From Ariolimax columbianus (lineage: Eukaryota; Mollusca; Gastropoda; Stylommatophora; Arionidae), in assembly GCA_036924085.1 (NCBI GenBank), contig JAVGWX010000025.1, positions 24,012,752-24,076,751 on the forward strand: a stretch of DNA of 64,000 nucleotides. The letters run 5' to 3'. The notes under the pieces were generated by a model. The model saw only the letters and a program-made list of their open reading frames with translations, searched no databases and had not been told where the DNA came from. The translations under genes were made by a program, and so were the position numbers. Numbering within the stretch: position 1 is the first letter of the stretch; each line of letters starts with the position of its first letter. This document shows positions 35,737 to 48,512 of the stretch, piece after piece.

Positions 35737-38700
35737 GTTGGGTTAAGATTGGTTTACTTTGATTAAGATTGGTTTAGTTTGGTTAAAATCTGTTTAGTTT
35801 GGTTAAGATAGGTTTAGTTTGGTTAAGATTGGTTCAGTTTGGTTAAGATTGGTTTAGTTTCGATAAGATTGGTTTAGTTTTGTTAAGATTCGTTTAGTTT
35901 ATTTAAGAATGGTTTAGTTTATTTATGATTGCTTTGGTTTGGTTAAAATTGGTTTAGCTTGGTTAAAAGTGCTTTAGTTTGATTAAGATTGGTTTAATTC
36001 TGTTAAGATTGCTTTAGTTTGGTTAAGATTGGATTAGTTTGGTTAAGATTAGTTTAGTTTAGTTAAGATTCATTGAGCTTTTTTAATATTGGTCTAGTTT
36101 GGTCAAGATTGGTTTAAGTTTGTTAAGATTGGTTTAGTTTGGTTAAGATTGGTTTAGTTTGGTTAAGATTAGTTTAGTTTAGTTAAGATTGATTGAGCTT
36201 TTTTTATATTGGTCTAGTTTGGTTAAGATTTGTTTAAGTTTGTTAAGATTGGTTTAGTTTAGTTAAGATTTGTTTAGTTTGGTTAAGATTGGTTTAGTTT
36301 GGTTAAGATTGGTTTAGTTTGGTTAAGATTGGTTTAGTTTGGTTAAAATTGATTTAGTTTGGTTAAGATTGCTTTAGTTTGGTTAAGATTGGTTTATTTG
36401 GTTAAGATTGCTTTAGTTTGCTTAAGATTTGTTTAGTTTGGTTTAGATTGTTTTAATTTGGTTAAGATTGGTTTAGTTTGGTTACGATTGGTTTAGCTTG
36501 GTTAATATTGGTGTAGTTTGGTTATAATTTTTTTAGCTTGTTTAAGATCGGTTTAATTTGGTTAAGATTGTATTTTTTTGTTAAGATTGGTTTAGTTTGG
36601 TTAAAATTGGTTTAGTTTGTTGAAGATTGGATAAGTTTGGTTAAGATTGGTTTGGCTTTGTTAAGATTGGTTTAGTTTGGTTAAGATTGGTTTAGTTTGG
36701 TTAAGATTGGTTTAGTTTGGTTAAGATTGCTTTAGTTTTGTTAAAATTAGTTTAGTTTAGTTAAGATTGATTTAGCTTTTTTAATATTGGTCTAGTTTGG
36801 TTAAGATTTGTTTAAGTTTGTTAAGATTGGTTTAGTTTGGTTAAGATTGGTTTAGTTTGGTTAGGATTGTTTTAGTTTGGTTAAGATTAGTTTATTTAGT
36901 TAAGATTGATTTAGCTTTTTAAATATTGGTCTAGTTTGGTCAAGATTGGTTTAGTTTAGTTAAGATTTGTTTAGTTTGGTTAAGATTGTTTTAGTTTGGT
37001 TAAGATTGGTTTAGTTTGGTTAAGATTGGTTTAGTTTGGTTAAAATTGATTTAGTTTGGTTAAGATTGCTTTAGTTTGCATAAGATTTGTTTAGTTTGGT
37101 TTAGATTGTTTTAATTTGGATAAGATTGGTTTAGTTTTGGTTACGATTGGTTTAGTTTTGTTAAGATTGGTTTAGTTTGGTTAAGATATATTTAGTTTGT
37201 TTAAGATTGCTTTAGTTTTATTAAGATTTGTTTATTTGGTTAAAATTGCTTTAGTTTGCTTAAGATTTTTGTAGTTTGGTTAAGATTGGTTTAGTTTGGT
37301 TAAGATTGGTTAAGTTTGGTTAAGATTAAGTTAGTTTGGGTTAGATTGGTTTATTTTGGTTGAGATTGGTTTAGCTTGGTTAATATTGGTGTAGTTTAGT
37401 TATAATTTTTTTAGCTAGTTTAAGATCCGTTTAATTTGGTTAAGATTGTTTTTTTAGGTTAAGATTGGATTAGTTTTGTTAAGCTTAGTTTAGTTTAGTT
37501 AAGATTGAATTTGCCTTTTTAATATTGGTGTAGTTTTGTCAAGATTGGTTTAAATTTGTTAAGATTGGTTTAGTTTTTTTTAGATTGGTTTTGTTTAGTT
37601 AAGATTTGTTTAGTTTAGTTAAAATTGGTTTAGGTTTGTAAAAATTGGTTTGGTTGGGTTAAGATTGGTTTACTTTGGTTAAGATTGGTTTAGTTTGGTT
37701 AAAATCTGTTTAGTTTGGTTAAGATTGGTTTAGTTTGGTTAAGATTGTTTTAATTTGGTTAAGATTGGTTTAGTTTGGTTACGATTGGTTTAGCTTGGTT
37801 AATATTGGTGTAGTTTGGTTATAATTTTTTTAGCTTGTTTAAGATCGGTTTAATTTGGTTAAGATTGTATTTTTTTGTTAAGATTGGTTTAGTTTGGTTA
37901 AAATTGGTTTAGTTTATTGAAGATTGGATAAGTTTGGTTAAGATTGGTTTGGCTTTGTTAAGATTGGTTTAGTTTGGTTAAGATTGGTTTACTTTGGTTA
38001 AGATTGGTTTAATTTGGTTAAGATTAGTTTAGCTTGGTTAATATTGGTGTAGTTTAGTTTTAATTTTTTTAGCTTGTTTAAGATCGGTTTAATTTGGTTA
38101 AGATTGTTTTTTTTTGGTTACGATTGGTTTAGTTTGGTTAAAATTGGTTTAGTTTGGTGAAGATTGGATTAGTTTCGTTAAGATTGGTTTAGTTTGGTTT
38201 AGTTTGGTTAAGATTGGTTTAGTTTGGTTAAGATTGGTTTAGTTTCTTAAAGATTGGTTTAGTTTGGTTATAATTGATTTTGTTTGCTTAAGATTAGTTT
38301 AGTTTTGTTAAGATTGGTTTACTTTGGTTAAAATTGGTTTAGTTTGGTTTCGATTGCTTTAGTTTGGTTAAGCTTAGTTTAGTTTAGTTAAGATTGATTA
38401 AGCTTTATTAATATTGGTCTAGTTTGGTCAAGATTGGTTTAAGTTTGTTAAGATTGGTTTAGTTTGGTTAAGATTGGTTTAGTTTGGTAAAGATTAGTTT
38501 AGTTTAGTTAAGATTGATTTAGCTTTTTTAATATTGGTCTAGTTTGGTTAAGATTGCTTTAGGTTGGTTAAGATTGGTTTAGTTTGGTTAAGATTGGTTT
38601 AGTTTGGTTAAGATTGCTTTAGTTTGGTTAAGATTGGTTTAGTTTGGTTAAGATTGCTTCAGTTTGATTAGGATTGGTTTAGTTTGGTTAAGATTGGTTT

Positions 38701-41380
38701 AGTTTGGTTAAGATTGATTCAGTTTGGTTAAGATTGGTTTAGTTTAGTTAATATTGGTGTAGTTTGGTTAAGATTGGTTTAGTTTGGTTAAGATTGGTTT
38801 AGTTTGGTTAAAATTGGTTTAGTTTGGTTAAGATTAGTTTAGTTTGGTTAAGATTGGTTCGGCTTGGTTAAGATTGGTTTAGTTTTGTTAAGATTAGTTT
38901 AGTTTAGTTAAGATTGGATTAGTTTGGTTAAGATTAGTTTAAATTTGTTAAGATTGGTTTAGTTTGGTTAAGATTGGTTCAGTTTGGTTAAGATTGGTTT
39001 AGTTTCGATAAGATTGGTTTAGATTTGTTAAGATTCGTTAAGTTTATTTAATAATGGTTTAGTGTGGTTACGATTGCTTTAGTTTGGTTAAGATTGGTTT
39101 AGCTTGGTTAAAATTGCTTTAGTTTGGTTAAGATTGGTTTAGTTTCGTTAAGATTGCTTTAGTTTGGTTAAGATTGGATTAGTTAGGTTAAGATTAGTTT
39201 AGTTTAGTTAACATTGAGTAAGCTTTTTTAATATTGGTCTAGTTTGGTCAAGATTGGTTTAAGTTTGTTAAGATTGGTTTAAGTTTGTTAAGATTGGTTT
39301 AGTTTGGTTAAGATTGGTTTAGTTTGGTTAAGATTAGTTTAGTTTAGTTAAGTTTGATTTAGCTTTTTAAATATTGGTTTAGTTTGGTTAAGATTGGTTT
39401 TGTTTGGTTTAGATTGGTTTAGTTTGGTTAAGATTGCTTCAGTTTGGTTAAGATTGGTTTAGTTTTGTTTAGATTAGTTTAGTTTGGTTAAGATTGGTTT
39501 AGTTTAGTTAAGATTGAATTTGCCTTTTTAATATTGGTGTAGTTTTGTCAAGATTGGTTTAAATTTGTTAAGATTGGTTTAGTTTTTTTTAGATTGGTTT
39601 TGTTTAGTTAAGATTTGTTTAGTTTGGTTAAAATTGGTTTAGGTTTGTAAAAATTGGTTTGGTTGGGTTAAGATTGGTTTACTTTGGTTAAGATTGGTTT
39701 AGTTTGGTTAAAATCTGTTTAGTTTGGTTAAAATTGTTTTAGTTTGGTTAAGATTGGTTTAGTTTGGTTAAGATTGGTTTGGCTTGGTTAAGATTGATTT
39801 AGTTTGGTTAAGATTGGTTTAATTTGGTTAAAATTGTTTTAGTTTGGTTAAGATTGCCTTAGTTTGCTTAAGATTTGTTTAGTTTGGTTTAGATTGTTTT
39901 AATTTAGTTAAGATTGGTTTATTTTGGTTAAGATTGGTTCAGTTTAGTTAATATTGGTTGAGTTTGGTTATACATTTTTTAGATTGTTTAAGATCAGTTT
40001 AATTTGGTTAAGATTGGTTTAGTTTGGTTAAGATTAGTTTAGTTTGGTTAAGATTGGTTTGGCTTGGTTAAGTTTGGTTTATTTTTGTCAAGATTAGTTT
40101 ACTTTAGTTAAGATTGAATTACCTTTTTTAATATTGGTGTAGTTTTGTCAAGATTGGTTAAAATTTGTTAAGATTTGTTTAGTTTGGTTTAGATTGGTTT
40201 AGTTTAGTTAAGATTTGTTTAGTTTGGTTAAAATTGGTTGAGTTTTGTAAAAATTGGTTTGGTTGGGTTAAGATTGGTTTACTTTGATTAAGATTGGTTT
40301 AGTTTGGTTAAAATCTGTTTAGTTTGGTTAAGATAGGTTTAGTTTGGTTAAGATTGGTTCAGTTTGGTTAAGATTGGTTTAGTTTCGATAAGATTGGTTT
40401 AGTTTTGTTAAGATTCGTTTAGTTTATTTAAGAATGGTTTAGTTTATTTATGATTGCTTTGGTTTGGTTAAAATTGGTTTAGCTTGGTTAAAAGTGCTTT
40501 AGTTTGATTAAGATTGGTTTAATTCTGTTAAGATTGCTTTAGTTTGGTTAAGATTGGATTAGTTTGGTTAAGATTAGTTTAGTTTAGTTAAGATTCATTG
40601 AGCTTTTTTAATATTGGTCTAGTTTGGTCAAGATTGGTTTAAGTTTGTTAAGATTGGTTTAGTTTGGTTAAGATTGGTTTAGTTTGGTTAAGATTAGTTT
40701 AGTTTAGTTAAGATTGATTGAGCTTTTTTTATATTGGTCTAGTTTGGTTAAGATTTGTTTAAGTTTGTTAAGATTGGTTTAGTTTAGTTAAGATTTGTTT
40801 AGTTTGGTTAAGATTGGTTTAGTTTGGTTAAGATTGGTTTAGTTTGGTTAAGATTGGTTTAGTTTGGTTAAAATTGATTTAGTTTGGTTAAGATTGCTTT
40901 AGTTTGGTTAAGATTGGTTTATTTGGTTAAGATTGCTTTAGTTTGCTTAAGATTTGTTTAGTTTGGTTTAGATTGTTTTAATTTGGTTAAGATTGGTTTA
41001 GTTTGGTTACGATTGGTTTAGCTTGGTTAATATTGGTGTAGTTTGGTTATAATTTTTTTAGCTTGTTTAAGATCGGTTTAATTTGGTTAAGATTGTATTT
41101 TTTTGTTAAGATTGGTTTAGTTTGGTTAAAATTGGTTTAGTTTGTTGAAGATTGGATAAGTTTGGTTAAGATTGGTTTGGCTTTGTTAAGATTGGTTTAG
41201 TTTGGTTAAGATTGGTTTAGTTTGGTTAAGATTGGTTTAGTTTGGTTAAGATTGCTTTAGTTTTGTTAAAATTAGTTTAGTTTAGTTAAGATTGATTTAG
41301 CTTTTTTAATATTGGTCTAGTTTGGTTAAGATTTGTTTAAGTTTGTTAAGATTGGTTTAGTTTGGTTAAGATTGGTTTAT
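35200..41380 (+). repeat. 1.65-kb segmental duplication at 4525-bp offset
   Basis: A segment at about 35200-36855 recurs at about 39725-41380. Markers at exact 4525-bp spacing: TACATTTTTTAGATTG at 35446 and 39971, TTTGATTAAG at 35761 and 40286, AGATAGGTTTAG at 35806 and 40331. The material in between is of other origin, so this is a displaced rather than simple tandem copy. Confidence 0.8.
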
Positions 41381-44300
41381 TTGGTTAAAATTGCTTTAGT
41401 TTGCTTAAGATTTTTTTAGTTTGGTTAAGATTGGTTTAGTTTGGTTAAGATTGGTTAAGTTTGGTTAAGATTAAATTAGTTTGGTTGAGATTGGTTTATT
41501 TTGGTTAGGATTGTTTTAGTTTGGTTAAGATTAGTTTATTTAGTTAAGATTGATTTAGCTTTTTAAATATTGGTCTAGTTTGGTCAAGATTGGTTTAGTT
41601 TAGTTAAGATTTGTTTAGTTTGGTTAAGATTGTTTTAATTTGGTTAAGATTGGTTTAGTTTGGTTACGATTGGTTTAGCTTGGTTAATATTGGTGTAGTT
41701 TGGTTATAATTTTTTTAGCTTGTTTAAGATCGGTTTAATTTGGTTAAGATTGAATTTTTTTGTTAAGATTAGTTTAGTTTGGTTAAAATTGGTTTAGTTT
41801 GTTGAAGATTGGATAAGTTTGGTTAAGATTGGTTTGGCTTTGTTAAGATTGGTTTAGTTTAGTTAAGATTGGTTTAGTTTGGTTAAGATTGGTTTAGTTT
41901 GGTTAAGATTGCTTTAGTTTTGTTAAAATTAGTTTAGTTTGGTTAATATTGGTTTAGCTTGGTTAAGATTGGTTTAGTTTGGTTTAGTTTGGTTAAGTTG
42001 TGTTAAGCTTGGTTTAGTTTAGTTAAGATTGGTTTAGTTTGGTTAGGATTGTTTTAGTTTGGTTAAGATTAGTTTATTTAGTTAAGATTGATTTAGCTTT
42101 TTAAATATTGGTCTAGTTTGGTCAAGATTGGTTCAGTTTAGTTAAGATTTGTTTAGTTTGGTTAAGATTGTTTTAGTTTGGTTAAGATTGGTTTAGTTTG
42201 GTTAAGATTGGTTTAGTTTGGTTAAAATTGATTTAGTTTGGTAAAGATTGCTTTAGTTTGCATAAGATTTGTTTAGTTTGGTTAAGATTGTTTTAATTTG
42301 GTTAAGATTGGTTTAGTTTTGGTTACGATTGGTTTAGTTTTGTTAAGATTGGTTTAGTTTGGTTAAGATATATTTAGTTTGTTTAAGATTGCTTTAGTTT
42401 TGTTAAGATTTGTTTATTTGGTTAAAATTGCTTTAGTTTGCTTAAGATTTTTGTAGTTTGGTTAAGATTGGTTTAGTTTGGTTAAGATTGGTTAAGTTTG
42501 GTTAAGATTAAGTTAGTTTGGGTTAGATTGGTTTATTTTGGTTGAGATTGGTTTAGCTTGGTTAATATTGGTGTAGTTTAGTTATAATTTTTTTAGCTAG
42601 TTTAAGATCCGTTTAATTTGGTTAAGATTGTTTTTTTAGGTTAAGATTGGATTAGTTTTGTTAAGCTTAGTTTAGTTTAGTTAAGATTGATTAAGCTTTT
42701 TTAATATTGGTCTAGTTTGGTCAAGATTGGTTTAAGTTTGTTAAGATTGGTTTAGTTTGGTTAAGATTGGTTTAGCTTGGTTAAGATTGGTTTAGTTTGG
42801 TTAAAATTGATTTAGTTTGGTTAAGATTGCTTTAGTTTGGTTAAGATTGGTTTATTTGGTTAAGATTGCTTTAGTTTGCTTAAGATTTGTTTAGTTTGGT
42901 TTAGATTGTTTTAATTTGGTTAAGATTGGTTTAGTTTGGTTACGATTGGTTTAGCTTGGTTAATATTGGTGTAGTTTGGTTATAATTTTTTTAGCTTGTT
43001 TAAGATCGGTTTAATTTGGTTAAGATTGTATTTTTTTGTTAAGATTGGTTTAGTTTGGTTAAAATTGGTTTAGTTTGTTGAAGATTGGATAAGTTTGGTT
43101 AAGATTGGTTTGGCTTTGTTAAGATTGGTTTAGTTTGATTAAGATTGGTTTAGTTTGGTTAAGATTGGTTTAGTTTGGTTAAGATTGCTTTAGTTTTGTT
43201 AAAATTAGTTTAGTTTAGTTAAGATTGATTTAGCTTTTTTAATATTGGTCTAGTTTGGTTAAGATTTGTTTAAGTTTGTTAAGATTGGTTTAGTTTGGTT
43301 AAGATTGGTTTATTTGGTTAAAATTGCTTTAGTTTGCTTAAGATTTTTTTAGTTTGGTTAAGATTGGTTTAGTTTGGTTAAGATTGGTTAAGTTTGGTTA
43401 AGATTAAATTAGTTTGGTTGAGATTGGTTTATTTTGGTTAGGATTGTTTTAGTTTGGTTAAGATTAGTTTATTTAGTTAAGATTGATTTAGCTTTTTAAA
43501 TATTGGTCTAGTTTGGTCAAGATTGGTTTAGTTTAGTTAAGATTTGTTTAGTTTGGTTAAGATTGTTTTAATTTGGTTAAGATTGGTTTAGTTTGGTTAC
43601 GATTGGTTTAGCTTGGTTAATATTGGTGTAGTTTGGTTATAATTTTTTTAGCTTGTTTAAGATCGGTTTAATTTGGTTAAGATTGAATTTTTTTGTTAAG
43701 ATTAGTTTAGTTTGGTTAAAATTGGTTTAGTTTGTTGAAGATTGGATAAGTTTGGTTAAGATTGGTTTGGCTTTGTTAAGATTGGTTTAGTTTAGTTAAG
43801 ATTGGTTTAGTTTGGTTAAGATTGGTTTAGTTTGGTTAAGATTGCTTTAGTTTTGTTAAAATTAGTTTAGTTTGGTTAATATTGGTTTAGCTTGGTTAAG
43901 ATTGGTTTAGTTTGGTTTAGTTTGGTTAAGTTGTGTTAAGCTTGGTTTAGTTTAGTTAAGATTGGTTTAGTTTGGTTAGGATTGTTTTAGTTTGGTTAAG
44001 ATTAGTTTATTTAGTTAAGATTGATTTAGCTTTTTAAATATTGGTCTAGTTTGGTCAAGATTGGTTCAGTTTAGTTAAGATTTGTTTAGTTTGGTTAAGA
44101 TTGTTTTAGTTTGGTTAAGATTGGTTTAGTTTGGTTAAGATTGGTTTAGTTTGGTTAAAATTGATTTAGTTTGGTAAAGATTGCTTTAGTTTGCATAAGA
44201 TTTGTTTAGTTTGGTTAAGATTGTTTTAATTTGGTTAAGATTGGTTTAGTTTTGGTTACGATTGGTTTAGTTTTGTTAAGATTGGTTTAGTTTGGTTAAG

Positions 44301-46500
44301 ATATATTTAGTTTGTTTAAGATTGCTTTAGTTTTGTTAAGATTTGTTTATTTGGTTAAAATTGCTTTAGTTTGCTTAAGATTTTTGTAGTTTGGTTAAGA
44401 TTGGTTTAGTTTGGTTAAGATTGGTTAAGTTTGGTTAAGATTAAGTTAGTTTGGGTTAGATTGGTTTATTTTGGTTGAGATTGGTTTAGCTTGGTTAATA
44501 TTGGTGTAGTTTAGTTATAATTTTTTTAGCTAGTTTAAGATCCGTTTAATTTGGTTAAGATTGTTTTTTTAGGTTAAGATTGGATTAGTTTTGTTAAGCT
44601 TAGTTTAGTTTAGTTAAGATTGATTAAGCTTTTTTAATATTGGTCTAGTTTGGTCAAGATTGGTTTAAGTTTGTTAAGATTGGTTTAGTTTGGTTAAGAT
44701 TGGTTTAGCTTGGTTAAGATTGGTTTAGTTTGGTTAAAATTGATTTAGTTTGGTTAAGATTGCTTTAGTTTGGTTAAGATTGGTTTATTTGGTTAAGATT
44801 GCTTTAGTTTGCTTAAGATTTGTTAAGTTTGGTTTAGATTGTTTTAATTTGGTTAAGATATGTTTAGTTTGGTTACGATTGGTTTAGCTTGGTTAATATT
44901 GGTGTAGTTTGGTTATAATTTTTTTAGCTTGTTTAAGATCGGTTTAATTTGGTTAAGATTGTATTTTTTTGTTAAGATTGGTTTAGTTTGGTTAAAATTG
45001 GTTTAGTTTGTTGAAGATTGGATAAGTTTGGTTAAGATTGGTTTGGCTTTGTTAAGATTGGTTTAGTTTGGTTAAGATTGGTTTACTTTGGTTAAGATTG
45101 GTTTAATTTGGTTAAGATTTGTTTAGCTTGGTTAATATTGGTGTAGTTTAGTTTTAATTTTTTTAGCTTGTTTAAGATCGGTTTAATTTGGTTAAGATTG
45201 TTTTTTTTTGGTTAAGATTGGTTTAGTTTGGTTAAAATTGGTTTAGTTTGGTGAAGATTGGATTAGTTTCGTTAAGATTGGTTTAGTTTGGTTTAGTTTG
45301 GTTAAGATTGGTTTAGTTTGGTTAAGATTGGTTTAGTTTCTTAAAGATTGGTTTAGTTTGGTTATAATTGATTTTGTTTGCTTAAGATTAGTTTAGTTTT
45401 GTTAAGATTGGTTTACTTTGGTAAAAATTGGTTTAGTTTGGTTTCGATTGCTTTAGTTTGGTTAAGCTTAGTTTAGTTTAATTAAGATTGATTAAGCTTT
45501 TTTAATATTGGTCTAGTTTGGTCAAGATTGGTTTAAGTTTGTTAAGATTGGTTTAGTTTGGTTAAGATTGGTTTAGTTTGGTAAAGATTAGTTTAGTTTA
45601 GTTAAGATTGATTTAGCTTTTTTAATATTGGTCTAGTTTGGTTAAGATTGCTTTAGTTTGGTTAAGATTGGTTTAGTTTGGTTAAGATTGGTTTAGTTTG
45701 GTTAAGATTGCTTTAGTTTGGTTAAGATTGGTTTAGTTTGGTTAAGATTGCTTCAGTTTGATTAAGATTGGTTTAGTTTGGTTAAGATTGGTTTAGTTTG
45801 GTTAAGATTGATTCAGTTTGGTTAAGATTGGTTTAGTTTAGTTAATATTGGTGTAGTTTGGTTAAGATTGGTTTAGTTTGGTTAAGATTGGTTTAGTTTG
45901 GTTAAAATTGGTTTAGTTTGGTTAAGATTAGTTTAGTTTGGTTAAGATTGGTTCGGCTTGGTTAAGATTGGTTTAGTTTTGTTAAGATTAGTTTAGTTTA
46001 GTTAAGATTGGATTAGTTTGGTTAAGATTAGTTTAAATTTGTTAAGATTGGTTTAGTTTGGTTAAGATTGGTTTAGTTTCGATAAGATTGGTTTATATTT
46101 GTTAAGATTCGTTAAGTTTATTTAATAATGGTTTAGTGTGGTTACGATTGCTTTAGTTTGGTTAAGATTGGTTTAGCTTGGTTAAAATTGCTTTAGTTTG
46201 GTTAAGATTGGTTTAGTTTCGTTAAGATTGCTTTAGTTTGGTTAAGATTTGATTAGTTAGGTTAAGATTAGTTTAGTTTAGTTAACATTGAGTAAGCTTT
46301 TTTAATATTGGTCTAGTTTGGTCAAGATTGGTTTAAGTTTGTTAAGATTGGTTTAAGTTTGTTAAGATTGGTTTAGTTTGGTTAAGATTGGTTTAGTTTG
46401 GTTAAGATTAGTTTAGTTTAGTTAAGATTGATTTAGCTTTTTAAATATTGGTTTAGTTTGGTTAAGATTGGTTTTGTTTGGTTTAGATTGGTTTAGTTTG
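37980..46500 (+). repeat. About 1.5-kb segment duplicated at about 7.09-kb offset
   Basis: A segment at about 37.98-39.5 kb matches about 45.08-46.5 kb. Markers: AGTTTCTTAAAGATTGG at 38241 and 45335, AGTTTGGTTTCGATTGC at 38341 and 45435 (offset 7094); ACATTGAGTAAGC at 39211 and 46285 (offset 7074, one 20-bp monomer lost). The 1933-bp tandem block lies between the two copies. Confidence 0.75.
40840..45080 (+). repeat. Tandem 1933-bp higher-order repeat, about 2.2 copies
   Basis: Markers: GATTGTATTTTTTTG at 41091, 43024 and 44957; AGTTGTGTTAAGCTTGG at 41996 and 43929; GATTGTTTTTTTAGG at 42626 and 44559. All are spaced exactly 1933 bp. The third copy breaks off near 45.08 kb. The GATTGTTTTTTTAGG marker is also present at 37444 and in every copy of the 2578-bp repeat further right, so these families share ancestry. 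Confidence 0.85.
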
Positions 46501-48512
46501 GTTAAGATTGCTTCAGTTTGGTTAAGATTGGTTTAGTTTTGTTTAGATTAGTTTAGTTTGGTTAAGATTGGTTTAGTTTGGTTAAAATTGGTTTAGTTTG
46601 GTTAAGATTTCTTCAGTTTGGTTAAGATTGGTTTAGTTTTGTTGAGATTGGTTTGTTTTGGTTAAGATTGGTTTAGTTTAGTTAATATTGGTGTAGTTTG
46701 GTTATACATTTTTTAGCTTGTTTAAGATCGGTTTAATTTGGTTAAGATTGGTTTAGTTTGGTTAAGATTAGTTTAGTTTGGTTAAGATTGGTTCGGCTTG
46801 GTTAAGATTGGTTTAGTTTTGTTAAGATTAGTTTAGTTTAGTTAAGATTGAATTTGCCTTTTTAATATTGGTGTAGTTTTGTCAAGATTGGTTTAAATTT
46901 GTTAAGATTGGTTTAGTTTTTTTTAGATTGGTTTTGTTTAGTTAAGATTTGTTTAGTTTGGTTAAAATTGGTTTAGTTTTGTAAAAATTGGTTTGGTTGG
47001 GTTAAGATTGGTTTACTTTGGTTAAGATTGGTTTAGTTTGGTTAAAATCTGTTTAGTTTGGTTAAGATTGGTTTAGTTTGGTTAAGATTGGTTCAGTTTG
47101 GTTAAGATTGGTTTAGTTTCGATAAGATTGGTTTAGTTTTGTTAAGATTCGTTTAGTTTATTTAAGAATGGTTTAGTTTGGTTATGATTGCTTTAGTTTG
47201 GTTAAGATTGGTTTAATTTCGTTAAGATTGCTTTAGTTTGGTTAAGATTGGATTAGTTTGGTTAGGATTAGTTTAGTTTAGTTAAGATTGATTAAGCTTT
47301 TTTAATATTGGTCTAGTTTGGTTAAGATTTGTTTAAGTTTGTTAAGATTGGTTTAGTTTGGTTAAGATTGGTTTATTTGGTTTAAATTGCTTTAGTTTGC
47401 TTAAGATTTTTTTAGTTTGGTTAAGATTGGTTTAGTTTGGTTAAGATTGGTTAAGTTTGGTTAAGATTAAATTAGTTTGGTTGAGATTGGTTTATTTTGG
47501 TTAGGATTGTTTTAGTTTGGTTAAGATTAGTTTATTTAGTTAAGATTGATTTAGCTTTTTAAATATTGGTCTAGTTTGGTCAAGATTGGTTTAGTTTAGT
47601 TAAGATTTGTTTAGTTTGGTTAAGATTGTTTTAGTTTGGTTAAGATTGGTTTATTTTGGTTAAGATTGGTTTAGTTTGGTTAAAATTGATTTAGTTTGGT
47701 TAAGATTGCTTTAGTTTGCATACGATTTGTTTAGTTTGGTTTAGATTGTTTTAATTTGGTTAAGATTGGTTTAGTTTTGGTTACGATTGGTTTAGTTTTG
47801 TTAAGATTGGTTTAGTTTGGTTAAGATAGATTTAGTTTGTTTAAGATTGCTTTAGTTTTGTTAAGATTTGTTTATTTGGTTAAAATTGCTTTAGTTTGCT
47901 TAAGATTTTTGTAGTTTGGTTAAGATTGGTTTAGTTTGGTTAAGATTGGTTCAGTTTGGTTAAGATTGGTTTAGTTTCGATAAGATTAGTTTAGTTTTGT
48001 TAAGATTCGTTTAGTTTATTAAAGAATGGTTTGGCTTGGTTAAGATTGATTTAGTTTGGTTAAGATTGGTTTAGCTTGGTTAAAATTGCTTTAGTTTGGT
48101 TAAGATTGGATTAGTTTGGTTAAGATTAGTTTAGTTTAGTTAACATTGATTAAGCTTTTTTAATATTGGTCTAGTTATGTCAAGATTCGTTTAAGTTTGT
48201 TAAGATTGGTTTAGTTTGGTTAAGATTGGTTTAGTTTGGTTAAGATTTGTTTAGTTTAGTTAAGATTGATTTTGCTTTTTAAATATTGGTTTAGTTTGGT
48301 TAAGATTGGTTTTGTTTGGTTTAGATTGGTTTAGTTTGGTTAAGATTGCTTCAGTTTGGTTAAGATTGGTTTAGTTTTGTTTAGATTAGTTTAGTTTGGT
48401 TAAGATTGGTTTAGTTTGGTTGACATTGGATTTAGTTTGGTTAAGATTTCTTCAGTTTGGTTAAGATTGGTTTAGTTTTGTTGAGATTGGTTTGTTTTGG
48501 TTAAGATTGGTT